From the NCBI GenBank assembly GCA_034096865.1, contig JAWQFJ010000542.1, forward strand, positions 130,286 to 177,785: a stretch of DNA of 47,500 nucleotides. Direction: 5' to 3'. Below are positions 12,075-25,940 of the stretch, piece by piece. Under the pieces are notes generated by a model that had not been told where the DNA came from, did no database searches, and saw only the letters and a list, made by a program, of their open reading frames with translations. The stretch's first letter is position 1. Every line of letters begins with the position of its first letter. This DNA comes from Theodoxus fluviatilis. Its lineage: Eukaryota > Mollusca > Gastropoda > Cycloneritida > Neritidae. The translations under genes and the position numbers were made by a program.

Positions 12075-14884
12075 TTCTTCAACACTGTATCTTTTGAATG
12101 TGTGCCGTTTAATGCGAAAAACCTGTCGTATTTACATGGATCACAGCTGACACGATTGAGTTTAAATACAACGCCAACCCCGTGTTGAAAATCTGGGCGG
12201 AAAGCGGAGTTAATAACGGATCTCGGATGCGATTTTACACCATTGGGCGTTTGTCTTGTATTGTTTGTGGAGAGCTGGCTGATTGGGTACCTTTAAATCG
12301 AATGAAATACCACAATGTTATTATGAGCAAAATGTTACAGGAAATGTTGGAAAGACATCTATCAACACACCGATTTTAAGTGTGGTATACGTTGCCTAGT
12401 AGGTATTGGTGTCGGCTACCACGCAGTTGATCCGGGTACATTTTTCCGGCCGATGCCATCGTAGTTAAAAAAAATCTCACCCCAGTTCTCATGAAGCGAT
12501 TTACCGGACACAAGGACATTTCGTGTCCTTTCAGTATCATTTGCCACGTATTAGGAGGCCCTAAGAAAGGTGAACAGCATTCAATAGTGCCAAAAAAGAG
12601 GTGAGACCAAGCCAAGCCCAGCCAAATAAATTGAATCCAAATGCAGCTTGAAAGCTTAAAATAGACTTGTAAAGACACTGAGCTCGTTAAAACTTTTCTC
12701 CAGAATTACCCAGAAAAAAAAGGTCAAGGAAATGTCGGTCTAAATGATGTTTTTATGCTTTCAGTGATTCGTGCATATGTGGCACCAGCATCTGTATGTG
12801 CTGTTGTTGATAGTTTCTCGCACTATATATCTAATACTGACATAATCATTTCGTGACGTTCAAGGGGAATAATCTCGGGCACAATCCAGCCTTATGTTGG
12901 CGCTGCCAACACTAACATATTAGCGACATATTCCTGCACTGGGAGAAAGACAAGAACACGCAAGAAAGGTTCACTTTATTGATTTTTCCCTATCACAAAC
13001 TTTTTTCATGACCATGTGTATTTTCAATCCAATCCGTCACTAAAGCCCAGTATCTAACCTTTCTCGCATTTTCAATTTTAAAAAGCCTTGCTGCAGCCAG
13101 ATAATCTCACGTTGTGGAAACTTTTAGCCTGGTTTGCGAAATGGCGGAACGAAAAATATGCCACCGTTCAAGGTGTCAGCTCGAATGACATTTGCTCACC
13201 CTTTCCTGCAATGAATTGCAAGAACGTTTTTGGGAACACGCTACTGTGACTCAGAATACAGATTTGTAGAGAAATTGCTACACCAGATTGACGCAGGAAT
13301 CGTCCATTCTCTTGAAACATCAAATTCCACGCCAATACATTGAGTTGCTATGAACACACTTCTGCGAAGCACAATGCAGATTTGCCGCACACATTGTTTG
13401 CGACTTCTTTTTTCTTCAAGTCCTCAGCGTGAGCTTTAGAATGCTTCGTAATAACATAGCACTCCCTCTTTACAACTGTGCATTTAGAATGTTGGATTAA
13501 ATGGAAGCCTTGAGCAATGATCTATAAGAGGTTGCATAAGTCTTGCTTAGCTACGGTCTGAAGAAATGAAATAAGGCATTTTAAAAGTTAACTGGCAAAC
13601 AATGTTTGTTTCAATCAAGGCACGAACTCTGCAGAAGTCCTACAACGAACATCAATTTTGAAAAAAAAGAAGAATATACTGAAAACCCGTTGGACGTCTC
13701 GCATCAAAATGAGACGAATGCGACGACATCATAGGGGCGATTTTTTAAAGCTCTTTATACGGTGATAGAATTCTGAGTTGCCAAAAATGAGTGAGAATAT
13801 AGCACTAGATGTTGGGACATGGCTGAAAACTGCAACAATCAGCAAGGATTTTCAGTTTGGAGAAGCCAAGAATTCTGGGGTTTTTACGAAAAACATGACG
13901 CAATTAATGTACTAATGGGGACGAGCCCCGACACACGAAAAGGAAGAAACTAATGATGGGAGATTCCAGGCTGACAATTACGGATCTCTGTCGGAGGCTG
14001 TAAGTACCGTCGACGTCAATGCTGGCATATCCTCTGTAAACCTGGGGGCCCCCTTCTTGCTTTCAGACAGCAGTAACTCCATTATTCTCACAGCGCTGAT
14101 TTATCCTCTGCTTGCAGCTCTACACCTCCTTTCTCTCGTGACTTTCTCCTCCCCAATCCGCACAGGTGTCGGGTTCGCTTTCATTTTCCTTAGACCTCTG
14201 GGTTGAGCTAATGTCCTCATGCATCACTCCTCCTACGCGCCATCCAAGACCGAGCTCCGACGGATGGCCCCTGAGTCGCGATTCCCCTCTCCAGGGCTTT
14301 GCTGCTGGACTCCTGCCAGCACGGCCTGCCTTCGTAGATGCGACCACGAGACGCCATGTTGGATCCAAGCCACTCTCCCGTTAAGAGGTCGCGGCTGTGC
14401 AAGGACAACAACTCTTCGTCTATGCAGAGGTTAATGCTTCGGTCAGAGACGGACAGAGGAGATTCCCGCGAGAAATTCGCACCCATTCCCGACGGGGCAG
14501 GATGTCTACCTCAGTGAGGACAGCCAGGAATGTGCGTGATGTCGGATGTCCGTATGCCTTGTTGCTAAATACTGGGAATAGAGGAGTGCCCTGGCAGCGT
14601 CTGTGAGAATGTGTGTGGGGACTGTAGGATTTGTTCGGGTGTTTACGCAATGGCCGCGAGTTTTGCCCTTGGCGTCGTGCTGTCGTTGCGAGGACAATTT
14701 GGAAGGAAACAGACGGAGATGAAACCTGTCTTCACACGTCATCAGCACATGGCCAGGGCTTTCGCCGGAAATTGGATTCGCTGCTCTCTCGATTAAAAAA
14801 ATTGTTTCACACATGTTGAATCGAGAGGAAAGCCTGTGCGTTTGCGTGAATACATGTGTGCGTGGGGGAGCGCGCCCATGCTAG

Positions 14885-15005
14885 TACGTGTGTGTGTTGC
14901 GTGTGTGTATGTGTGTTTGTGTGCGTGTGTGTGCGCGTGCATGAGTATGTGTGTGTGCGTGCGTGTGTGCGTGCATGTGCATGTGTGTATGTGCGCGCAC
15001 GCTAA
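14885..15005. repeat. Imperfect GT-rich tract
   Basis: About 120 bases of GT interrupted by GC and AT steps. It ends about 80 bases before the 57-bp minisatellite. Confidence 0.85.
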
Positions 15006-15083
15006 TGTGCATGTATTTCCGAGCGAGATGTTTGCGTCGCGACTCGATCACGAGTTGGTGCGCGTCTGATTTACTTCATTTTC

Positions 15084-15482
15084 CGTGTATGTAAGTGGTA
15101 GGACCTGCGAAAGTGCGTGCTCCATGCAAAGGTCAACATACGTGTATGTAAGTGGTAGGACCTGCGAAAGTGCGTGCTCCATGCAAAGGTCAACATACGT
15201 GTATGTAAGTGGTAGGACCTGCGAAAGTGCGTGCTCCATGCAAAGGTCAACATACGTGTATGTAAGTGGTAGGACCTGCGAAAGTGCGTGCTCCATGCAA
15301 AGGTCAACATACGTGTATGTAAGTGGTAGGACCTGCGAAAGTGCGTGCTCCATGCAAAGGTCAACATACGTGTATGTAAGTGGTAGGACCTGCGAAAGTG
15401 CGTGCTCCATGCAAAGGTCAACATACGTGTATGTAAGTGGTAGGACCTGCGAAAGTGCGTGCTCCATGCAAAGGTCAACATA
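15084..15482. repeat. Perfect 57-bp minisatellite, 7 copies
   Basis: Seven head-to-tail copies of a 57-bp unit beginning cgtgtatgtaagtggtagga. Each copy contains cctgcgaaagtgcgtgctcc and atgcaaaggtcaacata, and all appear identical. Because 57 is a multiple of three, open frames run through it on both strands (19-residue periods). There is no sign of a start context, splice sites or similarity to a protein family. It lies in the 18.8-kb PC2 intron. Confidence 0.97.
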
Positions 15483-16934
15483 CGCGGGCAAATACGAGAT
15501 ATCATGAACAACTTCCGTTGTGTTTGGGCATACCTACGAGAAGACGCAGTAACATATCCACAAAACGCACACATTTAAATTTATCTGAAATAAGAATAAA
15601 GATTCCGTCTCCAACTTTAAACTGACAACGTCACGCGACGGAACGCATTAATCGAAATCCCCTTTTTGAATATCAGGTGAAAACAACTGAGACCATAGAT
15701 GATCATCGATTGATCAATAGATTTTATGAATTTATTGTCCTACTTGTATTTCCCAACAAATGCAGTTTCATTGCTACTCATCAAACTCCCTGCCATTCCA
15801 TACTTGTCAACATCCTTTGAAGACAAATCATCAAAACACGGACTCAAGCTGAACTTAACATATAGGTTTTCATTGCTCAAACCGCGGGAGAGCGACAAGC
15901 TTCAAACGGAATCTCTGTGTGGTAAGAACTTTCCACGTAATGCGAAGTAGTACGCGAAAGATGACAAAAAAGAATTACAACGGCGGCGCAATGGAGCAAA
16001 CAAGTTTTTCCCATCAGCACATAGTGACTCATAGGAACTGCTAAGTCTGCTTTTTTAACTCCAGACGGTACAAACTGCCTGTATGAGTCACAGAAATCCA
16101 TTTGAAATCAGACCGCTGCTGCTCGTTAAGGCGCCCTGAGTCCCAGACCGCAGCATTATCACCGGTGGTGGTGAAATACCTCCCACAGAACACCAGCTAT
16201 AAGACGCTAATCACGCCTCAGCGTGCTTACAGGAGCTCTCTGTGATTAGAGAGAGGAATGACCGGACAACACCATCAAAACTGGCCTACACTTTTTCATT
16301 CCATCCATGCTTTCCAGGCAGAAGACTGCACGCACAATCATCACACCATCCCATTGGGTTCTGTGATGACTGCTTGTGTTTGTTGACCCAAAAGTGATGA
16401 ATTATACGGTGGCAAACAGAAGAAAACGTTCATGCCCCCAAGCAAGACAAAAGCATAGGCTCAATAATCTTTATGCATACTCGCGTGATCACACAATCTG
16501 ATAGAATACACGCTCTTGCTCATTTCCACAAAAGAGCATACACGAACACGCGGAAAGGGGATATTTGCAAACATACGTGAATGCATCTAAATACAATAAT
16601 AAAAACTGAAGTACACTAACATCACGTGTGTACAAACAAACACTCGAACAAGAACATCTGGAACGAACGTTTTCTGTCTCTGTCTTTACTTGTATCTCAG
16701 TCTCCGTTCACATGTCTACTATCATAGTTCTTGGTTGATAAGGGTGGACCTCGAGCACACTTCATGAATACAGCAATACATCGCTTCAAAGACCTTTGGT
16801 TATTTATCCTGGGAAACAAACGAAATATGCGAAAATGGCGCGCTGTGGCGCCCATCGATTTGGCAGTAGTTATAGCCTGCCCTTGTCACAGGGTCTGACA
16901 GTCCACTATCCATCCATTCGCCCACCAAATCGTT

Positions 16935-17112
16935 CGTCTGTTCGTTTGCCTGCGGGTCTGATTGTCCGTCCGTCTGTCCGTCTGTCCGTTCGTCCGTTCA
17001 TCGTCTGTGTGTCTGTCTGAGTGTCTGTCTGTGTGTCTGCCTGTCTGTCTCTGTCTCTGTCTGTTTGTCTGTCTGCCACTCATTCTCTCTCTCTGTCACA
17101 AAATTACACAAA

Positions 17113-17154
<42 letters not shown>
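16935..17154. repeat. Degenerate CTGT tract followed by (CA)n
   Basis: Imperfect tctgtccgtctgtc-type tetranucleotide sequence from about 16935 to 17075, a short ctctctgt stretch, then about 40 bases of pure CA (17115-17154). Confidence 0.9.
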
Positions 17155-17155
<1 letters not shown>

Positions 17156-19943
17156 CGGTACGCCTGGCAATATCAGGGCCAGGCTTCCCAAGGTAATAAT
17201 GGATTGCAGCAGCAAATATAATTATTCAGTCCACTGTAAATGTGTTGAGGGAAAAGCAAGTCTGCAGCAGGAGAAGCCACGCGGTGTATGTGCGCTTCAA
17301 TGAAGGCAGCCTCAGGAGACCTGGCTCATCACTTTGAGCCGTCCTTCGTTAAATACTGGCTTCTGTCAAAGCTGACCCGCAGGCAATACATCAAACCTCG
17401 CTATTTCCGCCCTCAGGACACTATGAAGAGCCAAATGACTGGTGGCAAAGGCCAAGGGAGTAAACATGCGGTGGGTCAACTCCACGGTGGTCAATGGTCA
17501 TTGCATAAGAAAGTCAAACTTTTAAGCGATGCCATAGTTCACTCCAAAACGTTACTCAGTTCCCGAAATAGCACGAGAGAAGTAACAATCTTCATCTTCA
17601 GCAAAAATAACAACGACTTTGATCCATTATTATCTTCAGCTGACTGTGAGAAGTGTTTGAAATATTTGTTCAACTCAAAGAAAATCACTGGAATGAGCAT
17701 TATGATATTGACAGAAAGCTAGTGATAAGTTAGGCAGGACTAAAGGGATCGAGACAAACTGAATGGCCCTTAGCTTTGTTCACGCAGACGAGACACACTA
17801 ATGCATAGAATCTCCTATGTTCCGTTTGAAAGGATGGCAAAGTTTAAAGTCAAAATGAAGAAGCCATAAATCTGGGATAAGAAGGGAATTTTTGTATGAC
17901 CGAAAAATACTCAAATGCTACCAGATGAGAAGGATATGGTTAGCAAATGTGATGCACGCTTTGTAAATTTAAATGAAGTAAAAATGAATGAAGTGAGCTA
18001 CTCTTCTTAAGCCAGATGACGAGGTCATGTTGTTCTGGAGGGCCTGGTTTGTAAAAAGGTTTTGTTTGCCCACACGCTGAGGACAAACGCTGCCAACGTG
18101 AACCGTCTGGGAACTTTACTACTTTGATAGCTCGGTGTTTCGTGCCAAATGTACAATTACAAGTAGATTGTCCACGTGGGTTGTACCTGGAGAGATGTGA
18201 ATAATACACAAATACCTTAGTTTTACACTAAAAGATGAGTTTTTCTTTGCAGATGGATTGCATTCGAGGAATCTCAAGTAATCCATCATCGTGCAACTCC
18301 ATGCAAATGCAGCATCTCATGATTCAGTTTTCGCCTTTGCTTTTCCAGGAGATGAAACATTCCCACTAACAAATTGAACCAAGGCCTGGAGATCCACGTC
18401 TCTTTGATCACTTTCTCCCACTGAACTTTACCAAGAAAACATGTCTGTAAATATGAGGCGTCCAAGGCCGGTAGGTAATCGGAGTCGCTTCTTTCCTGGA
18501 AAAATGAATATTTACTAAAGCAGTGCCAATCGATCAGATGACGGTGGCCACAGAAGGAGCGAGACGAGGAGCCAAATAACAGGCCTCGCAGTGAGGACGC
18601 TGGGAGCAGAAGGAAATGAAAGCCCTCCATCAGCGACCATTCCTTGGGGACGCTCCCTGGCAGGGACGTCGTTGGTTGCTTGTCGCACGTCGTTACCTCC
18701 TTGCCTGCAAGTGCTAAACCAGGAAACGCCGTCATTTGCATGATTCGCGGTCGCCATGGCGACGTCAGACGCCCCATCCGAACGTCACGGGTCGATGAAA
18801 AAATAAAAATGGATACTCAGCGTCTCTCGGCTTTCCTGGAGACTCCCGCAGATATTTCTTGGCTTTGGTTTAAATGATTTAATGGCTTTGTTGGCGTGTC
18901 TTAAAGTGGGCCTTGGTCTTTTCCCAGCTGTCAACGGTGCATTTAATTGCTTGTGTTATTTAAAACATCCGGACCTGCAGTGAGCTCTGAATCGATAAAT
19001 CAACGAAGCCTTCCATTATAATGCTTGTGCCATAGCGCGACGTCTAAAATATTTTTGGTTCTCGAATGAAGTGCGCAGTACGAATGGATAGATTATTTCA
19101 GTCGTCTGTCAATTTCGCACGTCAAGAAAATCCCCCTAGAAAGTTAACAGTGCATTCCGCTGTGGGAAGTGGCCGTGTCAAAGTTAGATGTTTATCCCGG
19201 CATGATGTAGAAAGTCAAATCAAAATCTTTTAAAAATCACAAGTCATGGCTTTAAGTCTTATTACTATCTACACTGACGCACAAAGAGGCTCATCGACAT
19301 TTCTTTGCGTTCTCATGACGCAATTTGCTCGGCGGGACGCGTTAAAAACATAGCTTGGCGGGAAAGGTGTCCTGTCAGGATGCCAACTCTCTTGCGGACC
19401 TTGATTGAAGCAGATTTTATCTCTCAATGGCTATTATCTGCAGTGGCAGAATCTGCAACCATTGTCTCTACTAGTGACCAAGGTTTTTGTGGCACAGCAT
19501 CCAGATTTACTCTGGCATTCTTTCAAAGGATGATGCTATCTTCGTTATTATTTTTTATACTTCTCATAAAAGCAGTCTAATCGCTGCCGACTCGAGAGTT
19601 ATGGCTAGAAAATTCCATTACATCCCCAAGACGAGGTCAGTTTTGCAAAGGTTTCCCTGCTGTTATCTCCTGACGACGATAACGGCACCATGACAACTGA
19701 ACTTTTTTCCTCACGCTGCACACGATATGTGACCGGCCAGCATGAAACCAGCAGCGCGTTTCTCAGCCTATCTAGTTGGCAAATAATAGGCCGGTGTCAA
19801 CATGTGTCCAACATTTGACTGCCTTTACATCTGCTTTCATCATGTTGACACATGTTGTCACCAGCCTATTCCTCGCAAGATCTTGCAAGGTTCCTAGCGT
19901 CGTGACTCGCGCGAGGCGATTCGTCGCTTGCACGCAGAAACAC

Positions 19944-20300
19944 GTGATGGGGATCAACCTGGATCAGTTACAAGTTTGGGCAAGAATGCACCCAGGGACA
20001 CCAATGTTTCATGTCCTCGAATAGTTTGCCCAAAAATAACGTGTAAATGCGTGGACATAAACTGTTTTTGGCCTTACCTTGGCTAGGTGAGTAAACTTCA
20101 GAGGCCATTTACTCAGAGTTGCCGCTGGCACGACTCTTATCCTCAACTGGGCCTCACTTCTAAGAAATTGACCATACAACATTCATACTTATGCCAAATC
20201 ATTAAGAAAAAAACGTGCAGATTAATTGTTTTAAAATATAACTTGCATCTCCAAACACCAAAATTCGAGTCAGGACTGGCTTTGTGGTGGCCACTCACAT
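19944..20300. repeat. Diverged dispersed repeat, copy 1
   Basis: Collinear with 30752-31045, same orientation. Shared blocks are gcaagaatgcaccc/ggcagaaatgcacg, gggacaccaatgtttcatg against gggataccaaatgttcatg, aacttcagaggccattt against aacttcagaggttattt, gccgctggcacgac against gccgcaggcacgac, and tggtggcc/tggtggct before acatgt. Divergence is high, so the insertions are old. I do not recognise the family and see no coding capacity. Confidence 0.65.
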
Positions 20301-20502
20301 GTAGGTAAATCATGATGAGTGTTTCCTTGCCAACTCTCATCAGGAAACCCTAAATGACCGAGATTGGGGGGTGGGGGGTGTTTCTGTTACACGATGACAC
20401 AAATCGACGTAGAGAACAGTCCAATCAAAAAGAAAGTTCACTGTCAAAACGCTGCACAGTCGCTCATTGGGCACATGAGGAGTACACCCATTTTATCCAG
20501 TT

Positions 20503-21402
20503 GCAGCAAAGATTATAGGTTACACAAAGATAGTTCATTAAGTAATTGTTATGAGGATCGAGACACGTTGCGCCCCAAGCGGCCAGGACTATGGGGAAGT
20601 AATCACACTGCTTAGATACATGTAAAAAGTGCTTGTTTGTCGACGCGTTTCTGATGCATTCCGATCATGTTTGTGAATACATTTACGGTGTAATGTGTAA
20701 TAAAATGATTTGCTGCAATAATGGGGGTGTTTTGGCTTTGTTTTTTTTGTAGCAGGCGTTGTGAAATCGAAATATTTGGTTCATCTAAATGGATGCTTCT
20801 GCGCATGCGCGTGAGCCTATAGTCCGTTTAAACATTGCTCTGTCAGTGGACGCTACTGACTTCGCACGCCCGGGGAGTAATGCCAAAGAGCCGGCCGCGT
20901 TAAAGCATGCAAAAATATTTATTAGAATAAAAACTAATCGAAAATAGTCATATTAGACTGTTTTAACGTATTCTTTCTGCACAAAACCCACAGAAGATAA
21001 GTAAACAAACCTCACCGGTCGTATGTACCTAGATGGCTAGCAGACGAATAATCTTTGTCTCCACTGACAGAGCAATGTTGAAACGGACTATAGGCTCACA
21101 TTTCGATGAACCAAATATTTCGATTTCACAACGCCTGCTACAAAACAACAAAGCCAAAACACCCACATTATTGCAGCAAATCATTTTATTACACATTACA
21201 CCGTAAATGTATTCACAAACATGATCGGAATGCATCAGAAACGCGTCGACAAACAAGCACTTTTTACATGTATCTAAGCAGTGTGATTACTTCCCCATAG
21301 TCCTGGCCGCTTGGGGCGCTGCGTTCCGAGCGTCTTGTAACTCTATATAGCAAAAGCTCGGCATGAGCTATCTTTGTGTAACCTATAATCTTTGGTTGCA
21401 GT
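20503..21402. repeat. Large inverted repeat with foldback-family fragment in its spacer
   Basis: The left arm (20503-20850) is repeated inverted at 21060-21402. Examples are gattataggttacacaaaga, gccccaagcggccaggacta, gcatgcg-flanked gagcctatagtccgttt and aacattgctctgtcagtgga. The arms differ by substitutions, a 20-base insertion in the left arm near 20796, and a variable stretch near 20540. The 209-bp spacer holds one terminus of the element seen complete at 35213-35560, namely cacgcccggggagtaatgcc followed by ggccgcgttaa. Confidence 0.88.
20855..20905. mobile_element. Terminal fragment of the CGCCCGGGGAGT foldback element
   Basis: About 50 bases (actgacttcgcacgcccggg then gagtaatgccaaagagccgg) match the end of the element at 35213-35560 with a few substitutions. 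The second terminus is absent. Confidence 0.75.
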
Positions 21403-21429
21403 AAGTTTTTTTTTCTCCCCTTGTATATG

Positions 21430-21525
21430 TTTATATGTGTATGTGTGTGTATGTGCATGCGTGCGCGCGCATGTGTGTGTGCGTGTGTATGTGTGTGTGT
21501 GCGCTCGCGCGTACGTGTGTATGCA
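21430..21525. repeat. Imperfect GT-rich tract
   Basis: About 95 bases of TG with GC and AT interruptions, just outside the right arm of the 20503-21402 inverted repeat. Confidence 0.85.
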
Positions 21526-24500
21526 CAAGTCTATTTCTCAGTCTCACCGAATGTCTGCCTGCTTGCCTGTCTACCTTCTGCCAGCAAAGCAGCTTGCAGC
21601 TTGTATGTTTTTCAGCCATATCCACTCTCCTCCACCACTCCCCTTCCCTTTCCCTCTTCTTTCACTCGCTGACACCATGTTCTCAGGCTTCGACACTGCC
21701 TTCCAATTAAGAGGCTCCACTCGGTTCGATACCTTGACGACAGTGCCAGCCCCACGTCCATTCTTCGCAACGTCCGCTGGCCACATCAAACACTCCAAGA
21801 TTGCAAAGTGACTGATGCTTCACCCCCTGGCATTTGCTGCGGAGCAACTGCCAACATCCGCCATACTGGCACCAGCCAGATAGCACCGGACTCTCTAGTT
21901 GCCTCACCGTAAAAAGTCCTTCCCGTTGCTAGACCTAATCAAGTTCTGTCAAGCTCCCAACAAAGAATTTTTTCCCCACGCCTAGACGAGCTCTCGAAAA
22001 TGACGAGGAGGAACGAATAAGCAAAGAATTCAATGGCCGTGGGTTTCTAGCGTTGCAGTGAGTCGTTGAGAGCTGGTTCTTTTTGAAGCCGATAGCGTTT
22101 TGGGGATTACATCTTCTCAAAGAGCTGCCAGTTGCAGACGCAAGCTGGTTTAGAAAGAAAGAAAATAAGACAAATTGAGTCGACAACGCCACCATTCTTC
22201 TCTTCTCCTTCAAAAGGTACCAAAAGGTGAGGGGATTTCATCTCCCCCTCCTGGCAATCAGTTCCTTGTCAGACCCTGATGACCCCGGAGGACAAAAACA
22301 TGGGTTCCTCAAGGACAGCGTAACATTGACCATGCATCTCGCTTCAATGAACATCCATGAGGCTTCGGTAACCTTTCAAAAATTCATATTTACATTATAG
22401 TTCCATTTATGTTTCGTTGGTGTCTGGGATATCTGAGTACATCTGTAAAATTCAATAGCCACGGATTTACGGTTTTATCTCGACATACGGATGTACAGTG
22501 GTACCGCCGTGTGAGATTCTCTCTCTTCATGCCGCAAACAACGCGACCGCTAGAGCTGCAATTCAAGTCATGAAGAAGCCAGAACAGCATTTAAATGTGA
22601 CACGTAGAAAAATGTTTCTGACTTCATCGGAAATCCAGTGTAATTGCATTTGCAACTTTATCGTTACAGCATCAAACACTCTGGCTGACCTGTGAAGCAG
22701 AATCAGAAATCGCGCAGCGGAGGTCGTCACTTTTTTCTCCCTCTCTCGGAGGAGGCAGCCTCAAAGTATGGCAACTTGGCTCTCTGTCCACAGCGGACAT
22801 TGTCAATTTTCAGGTTGGCGAGTCTTGAGGTTCAAGGCAGGCGTAGAAAAACTGTATTATTCTTTCTTTCTTTTCTTCTTGCCCGTACCACATCTCATGA
22901 GGCATCGGATAATCGAAACACAATCCATAAATCGATCGCTCCGTGCGCCATGCGGTACGTGCCAGCAGACCTTTGCCATTAAAGTTTTTCCGCAGCTTGC
23001 TAAAAAACCCGCGATGAGGTACCAGAAAGTATATGGCTGTCACAGTCTTCAGATGGGAGACGAGTTTCAGTTTTTCATCTTTTCCAAGATAGCATTTGCA
23101 TAGTGGTGGTTTTTTTCAAACGACGTAAATGAGCCTCACTGAACTATTTTCCCAGTGTTGACTGGAAGGACTCGCGTCCAGCAGAAATAGGGAGACGGGG
23201 CTGTGCTGCTATTCTGATAACAGAGAAGCAGCTAATGGTGAGCTTTGAATGTGTCATTGAAATCTCATCCCTGGGGATCGACCAAGCTGCCAGAGAGCAG
23301 CGAGCCTTGTTTGCACTGGAAAGGATTGGAGTTCTTTGAGCGCAGCTGTCCGAGCAATTTTACGTCATTAATCAGACACAGCTTGAACAGGAAATGTTTG
23401 TTCGGGCCTGCCCAGAACTTCCTGCACACTGATAACAAGTTCTCAAATGAAAAGTTCAGAGGACGCGCATATTATGATAATTATGTTATTTGCGATAAAA
23501 TGTCGAAGGTTTCCCTTTTCATATGCATAAATATGTTCAAAATTATTTTCACATCCCATTCAATGCTGATGCAAGGGTACCAAAAATGCATTCGAAACAG
23601 GATGAAATATGCGATTTTCCTTGACAACTGTTCGTCCGCTTCATACTTGGTGCAAAACTTCCACGACACAAAATGCATATTGATAACGAGCTAAAATGTA
23701 TGGAAGTCGTTTTGGCAAGACCTGAAAACAAAAAAACGCTAATCAGTCTTTTTAACTAGTGCAGTTGCCTTTATTCTCAATTATTCTAATGTGGGCAATG
23801 TATTCTACTCTCGAAGATCAACACGAGGATTTAATCACTGCCAAAACCGCCCCACTAACTTTTATCGATGTGCATGACACTGATAGTTGACCTTTCGCAT
23901 GGAGTAGCTCGGCTGAATGACAGGGCAAAATTCCATCAACTGAACATAGAAGCTTTTTTTCCTTCTCATTCCCAATTTCTGTGGGAGTATAATGTGCGTC
24001 TTCAACAGAGAGGGAAAAAGAAGAGATTATGTGCCTTTTTTTCCTTTTGGTACGCGGTTCTCTTTCAGAAGCATACCAAAGGCTTAGCTTTCCCTGGTTG
24101 TCAGATCCTTCATTTTGCCTAGTATTTCTCAGCTCTGCTTTTGTGCGTCTCGTCTTCTCTCCTGCTGAGGTACCCGCTGGATAAAACATCAACAGGGTGA
24201 ACAGTCTAGAACGACCTTTCATTTTTCAAAGAGAAAAGCACTGTCCACAGACCAAACTTAATGACAGTCTCTGAATTAAAAATGAGGGTGCGAGAGGAAA
24301 TGTCTTCTCTTTTAAGCACGTGTAAAAGATTGTGAATGGTAAAGTATAATTGCTAATCAGGGGAAAGAACATTCTGGGAAATCGTCCTGAGTCTCTGTGG
24401 AGAGTGACAGGCACTGAAAGGGCCATCTATGGTTCTCCATGGATCAATTAGAAGGCACACTTCAGGAACCCATAGGAATCTACAGGCCATTTTGTGGAAG

Positions 24501-25867
24501 GTTCATGGTTGTCCCTACATTGCAAGGGACAATGAAGAGTTAATAGATTCCCATAGAGAGACTGTTCCGTGTGGTGTGTCGTTGGAAGGTGTCAATGGGA
24601 ATGAACGTCAGCCAATTTGCGGCCTGAGTTCCGTGCAAGGCGTTGTACCCCAACATACCCCACCACTCACGCACTACTTCCTGTCATTGCCAGTAGCTCT
24701 GCCAATCAACAAAAGCCAGAAATGTCAATACCCTCCTTCCCAGCCACCCCCACACCATCAGCCTCTTTACGTTCGCATACTCTTCAACTGCAGTCCTCTC
24801 ATCTCCAATCAAAGTTCGTCTCCTGTCCTTGCGACGTGTCCAGCTCCTTCACACTGCTTCACTGTCAACCCTTTCACTTAGACCGGTTCGGACGCGTCGT
24901 TTTCACTAGTTTCCCACACGCAGACTTCCCCCCTGCCGTCCGCTGAATTTCTCGACAAACGGTTTCTGTCTTCTCCCTGCCTGCAAAGGTCAGACTGCCG
25001 ATTGATCTGCTTGCCTGTCCACACTGATTGAACTGCCCGTCTCCTCAGTGCCTGGTTGGATTCCCGTCCCTAACGACCATGCCTTTTGGGGGTCCTGTAA
25101 TCGACCTCGAGGACCTTTGGAAGCTCGGCATGCCTAGAATCCGTGTTCTAATTGGGCGATGCTTACGCCTACATTGCCGATGTTTCGACTGTCCGCAACT
25201 GATTCTGGGGGTTGCGGCAAGTGTTCGAAGTTCATAGTAGACACCGGTGATCGTGTACTTCGAAATCCAATGTGCACTCCGCCGTTATAGCCAGTGCTGC
25301 GTCCTGACTGGTTGTCAGACGGAGTTTTCGCACCTGGAGGCTAGCTTTTTTCTGTAGTTACAAGTACACAACCGTGCCCACCACTCTTTCTTCGGTTCTC
25401 AAGCAAAACGTTCATTTTCGGTATTACCGACACAGATAGTATGAAACTGCAACCAAAGAACAGTATTAATTTCTCAAAGCTATATGTAGAATACATCAAA
25501 AGTTCTTTTTTATATTGCTACATTATTGAAATGTGTATAGAGGAAGGTAGTTTGGCTTAATTCTGACTATGTAGCACATGATACTACGTGGCTTATCCAT
25601 TGACACCGTTAGTCACCCGTGGCCTTTTTGTATGCAGCAGTCCCGGAACACAAGATTGCGTGTCCACTTTGGCTTTCGTTCACTTTGACTACTACGACCA
25701 ATCAGAACGCAGCAGTAGGGCTAAGATCCACCTCAGCACGTACGTCTTGCTGGTAACGAACAGCTCTCCAGAGCTCCGGGGAACAATGTTTTCCCCCCTT
25801 TGAGACAATGAAATACCCCCCAGTCTGTTCGGCTCCGCTACGGCTGAGTGTCAGGCAAGGCAAATGA

Positions 25868-25940
25868 CAAGGACACTCCTCCCCCCCTCCCCCTGCTCCC
25901 CCCTCCCCCCCCCTCCCCCCTCCCCCCCTCTCCCCATTCC
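25868..25940. repeat. C-rich tract
   Basis: About 70 bases of CCCCCCT-type sequence. The minus strand has many runs of five to eight G, which suggests quadruplex potential. On the PC2 coding strand it is G-rich. Confidence 0.9.

Noticed and set aside
15084..15482. CRISPR-like array
   Set aside because: Units are contiguous with no variable spacers, and the DNA is eukaryotic.
15048..15574. 19-residue-repeat proteins on both strands of the minisatellite
   Set aside because: The 57-bp period is divisible by three, so frames are open automatically. Both strands and several frames are equally open, and there is no start or splice context.
18286..18777. Minus-strand frame of 163 codons in the large intron
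   Set aside because: No known motif, no splice-compatible relation to PC2 and no coding-like conservation that I can judge.
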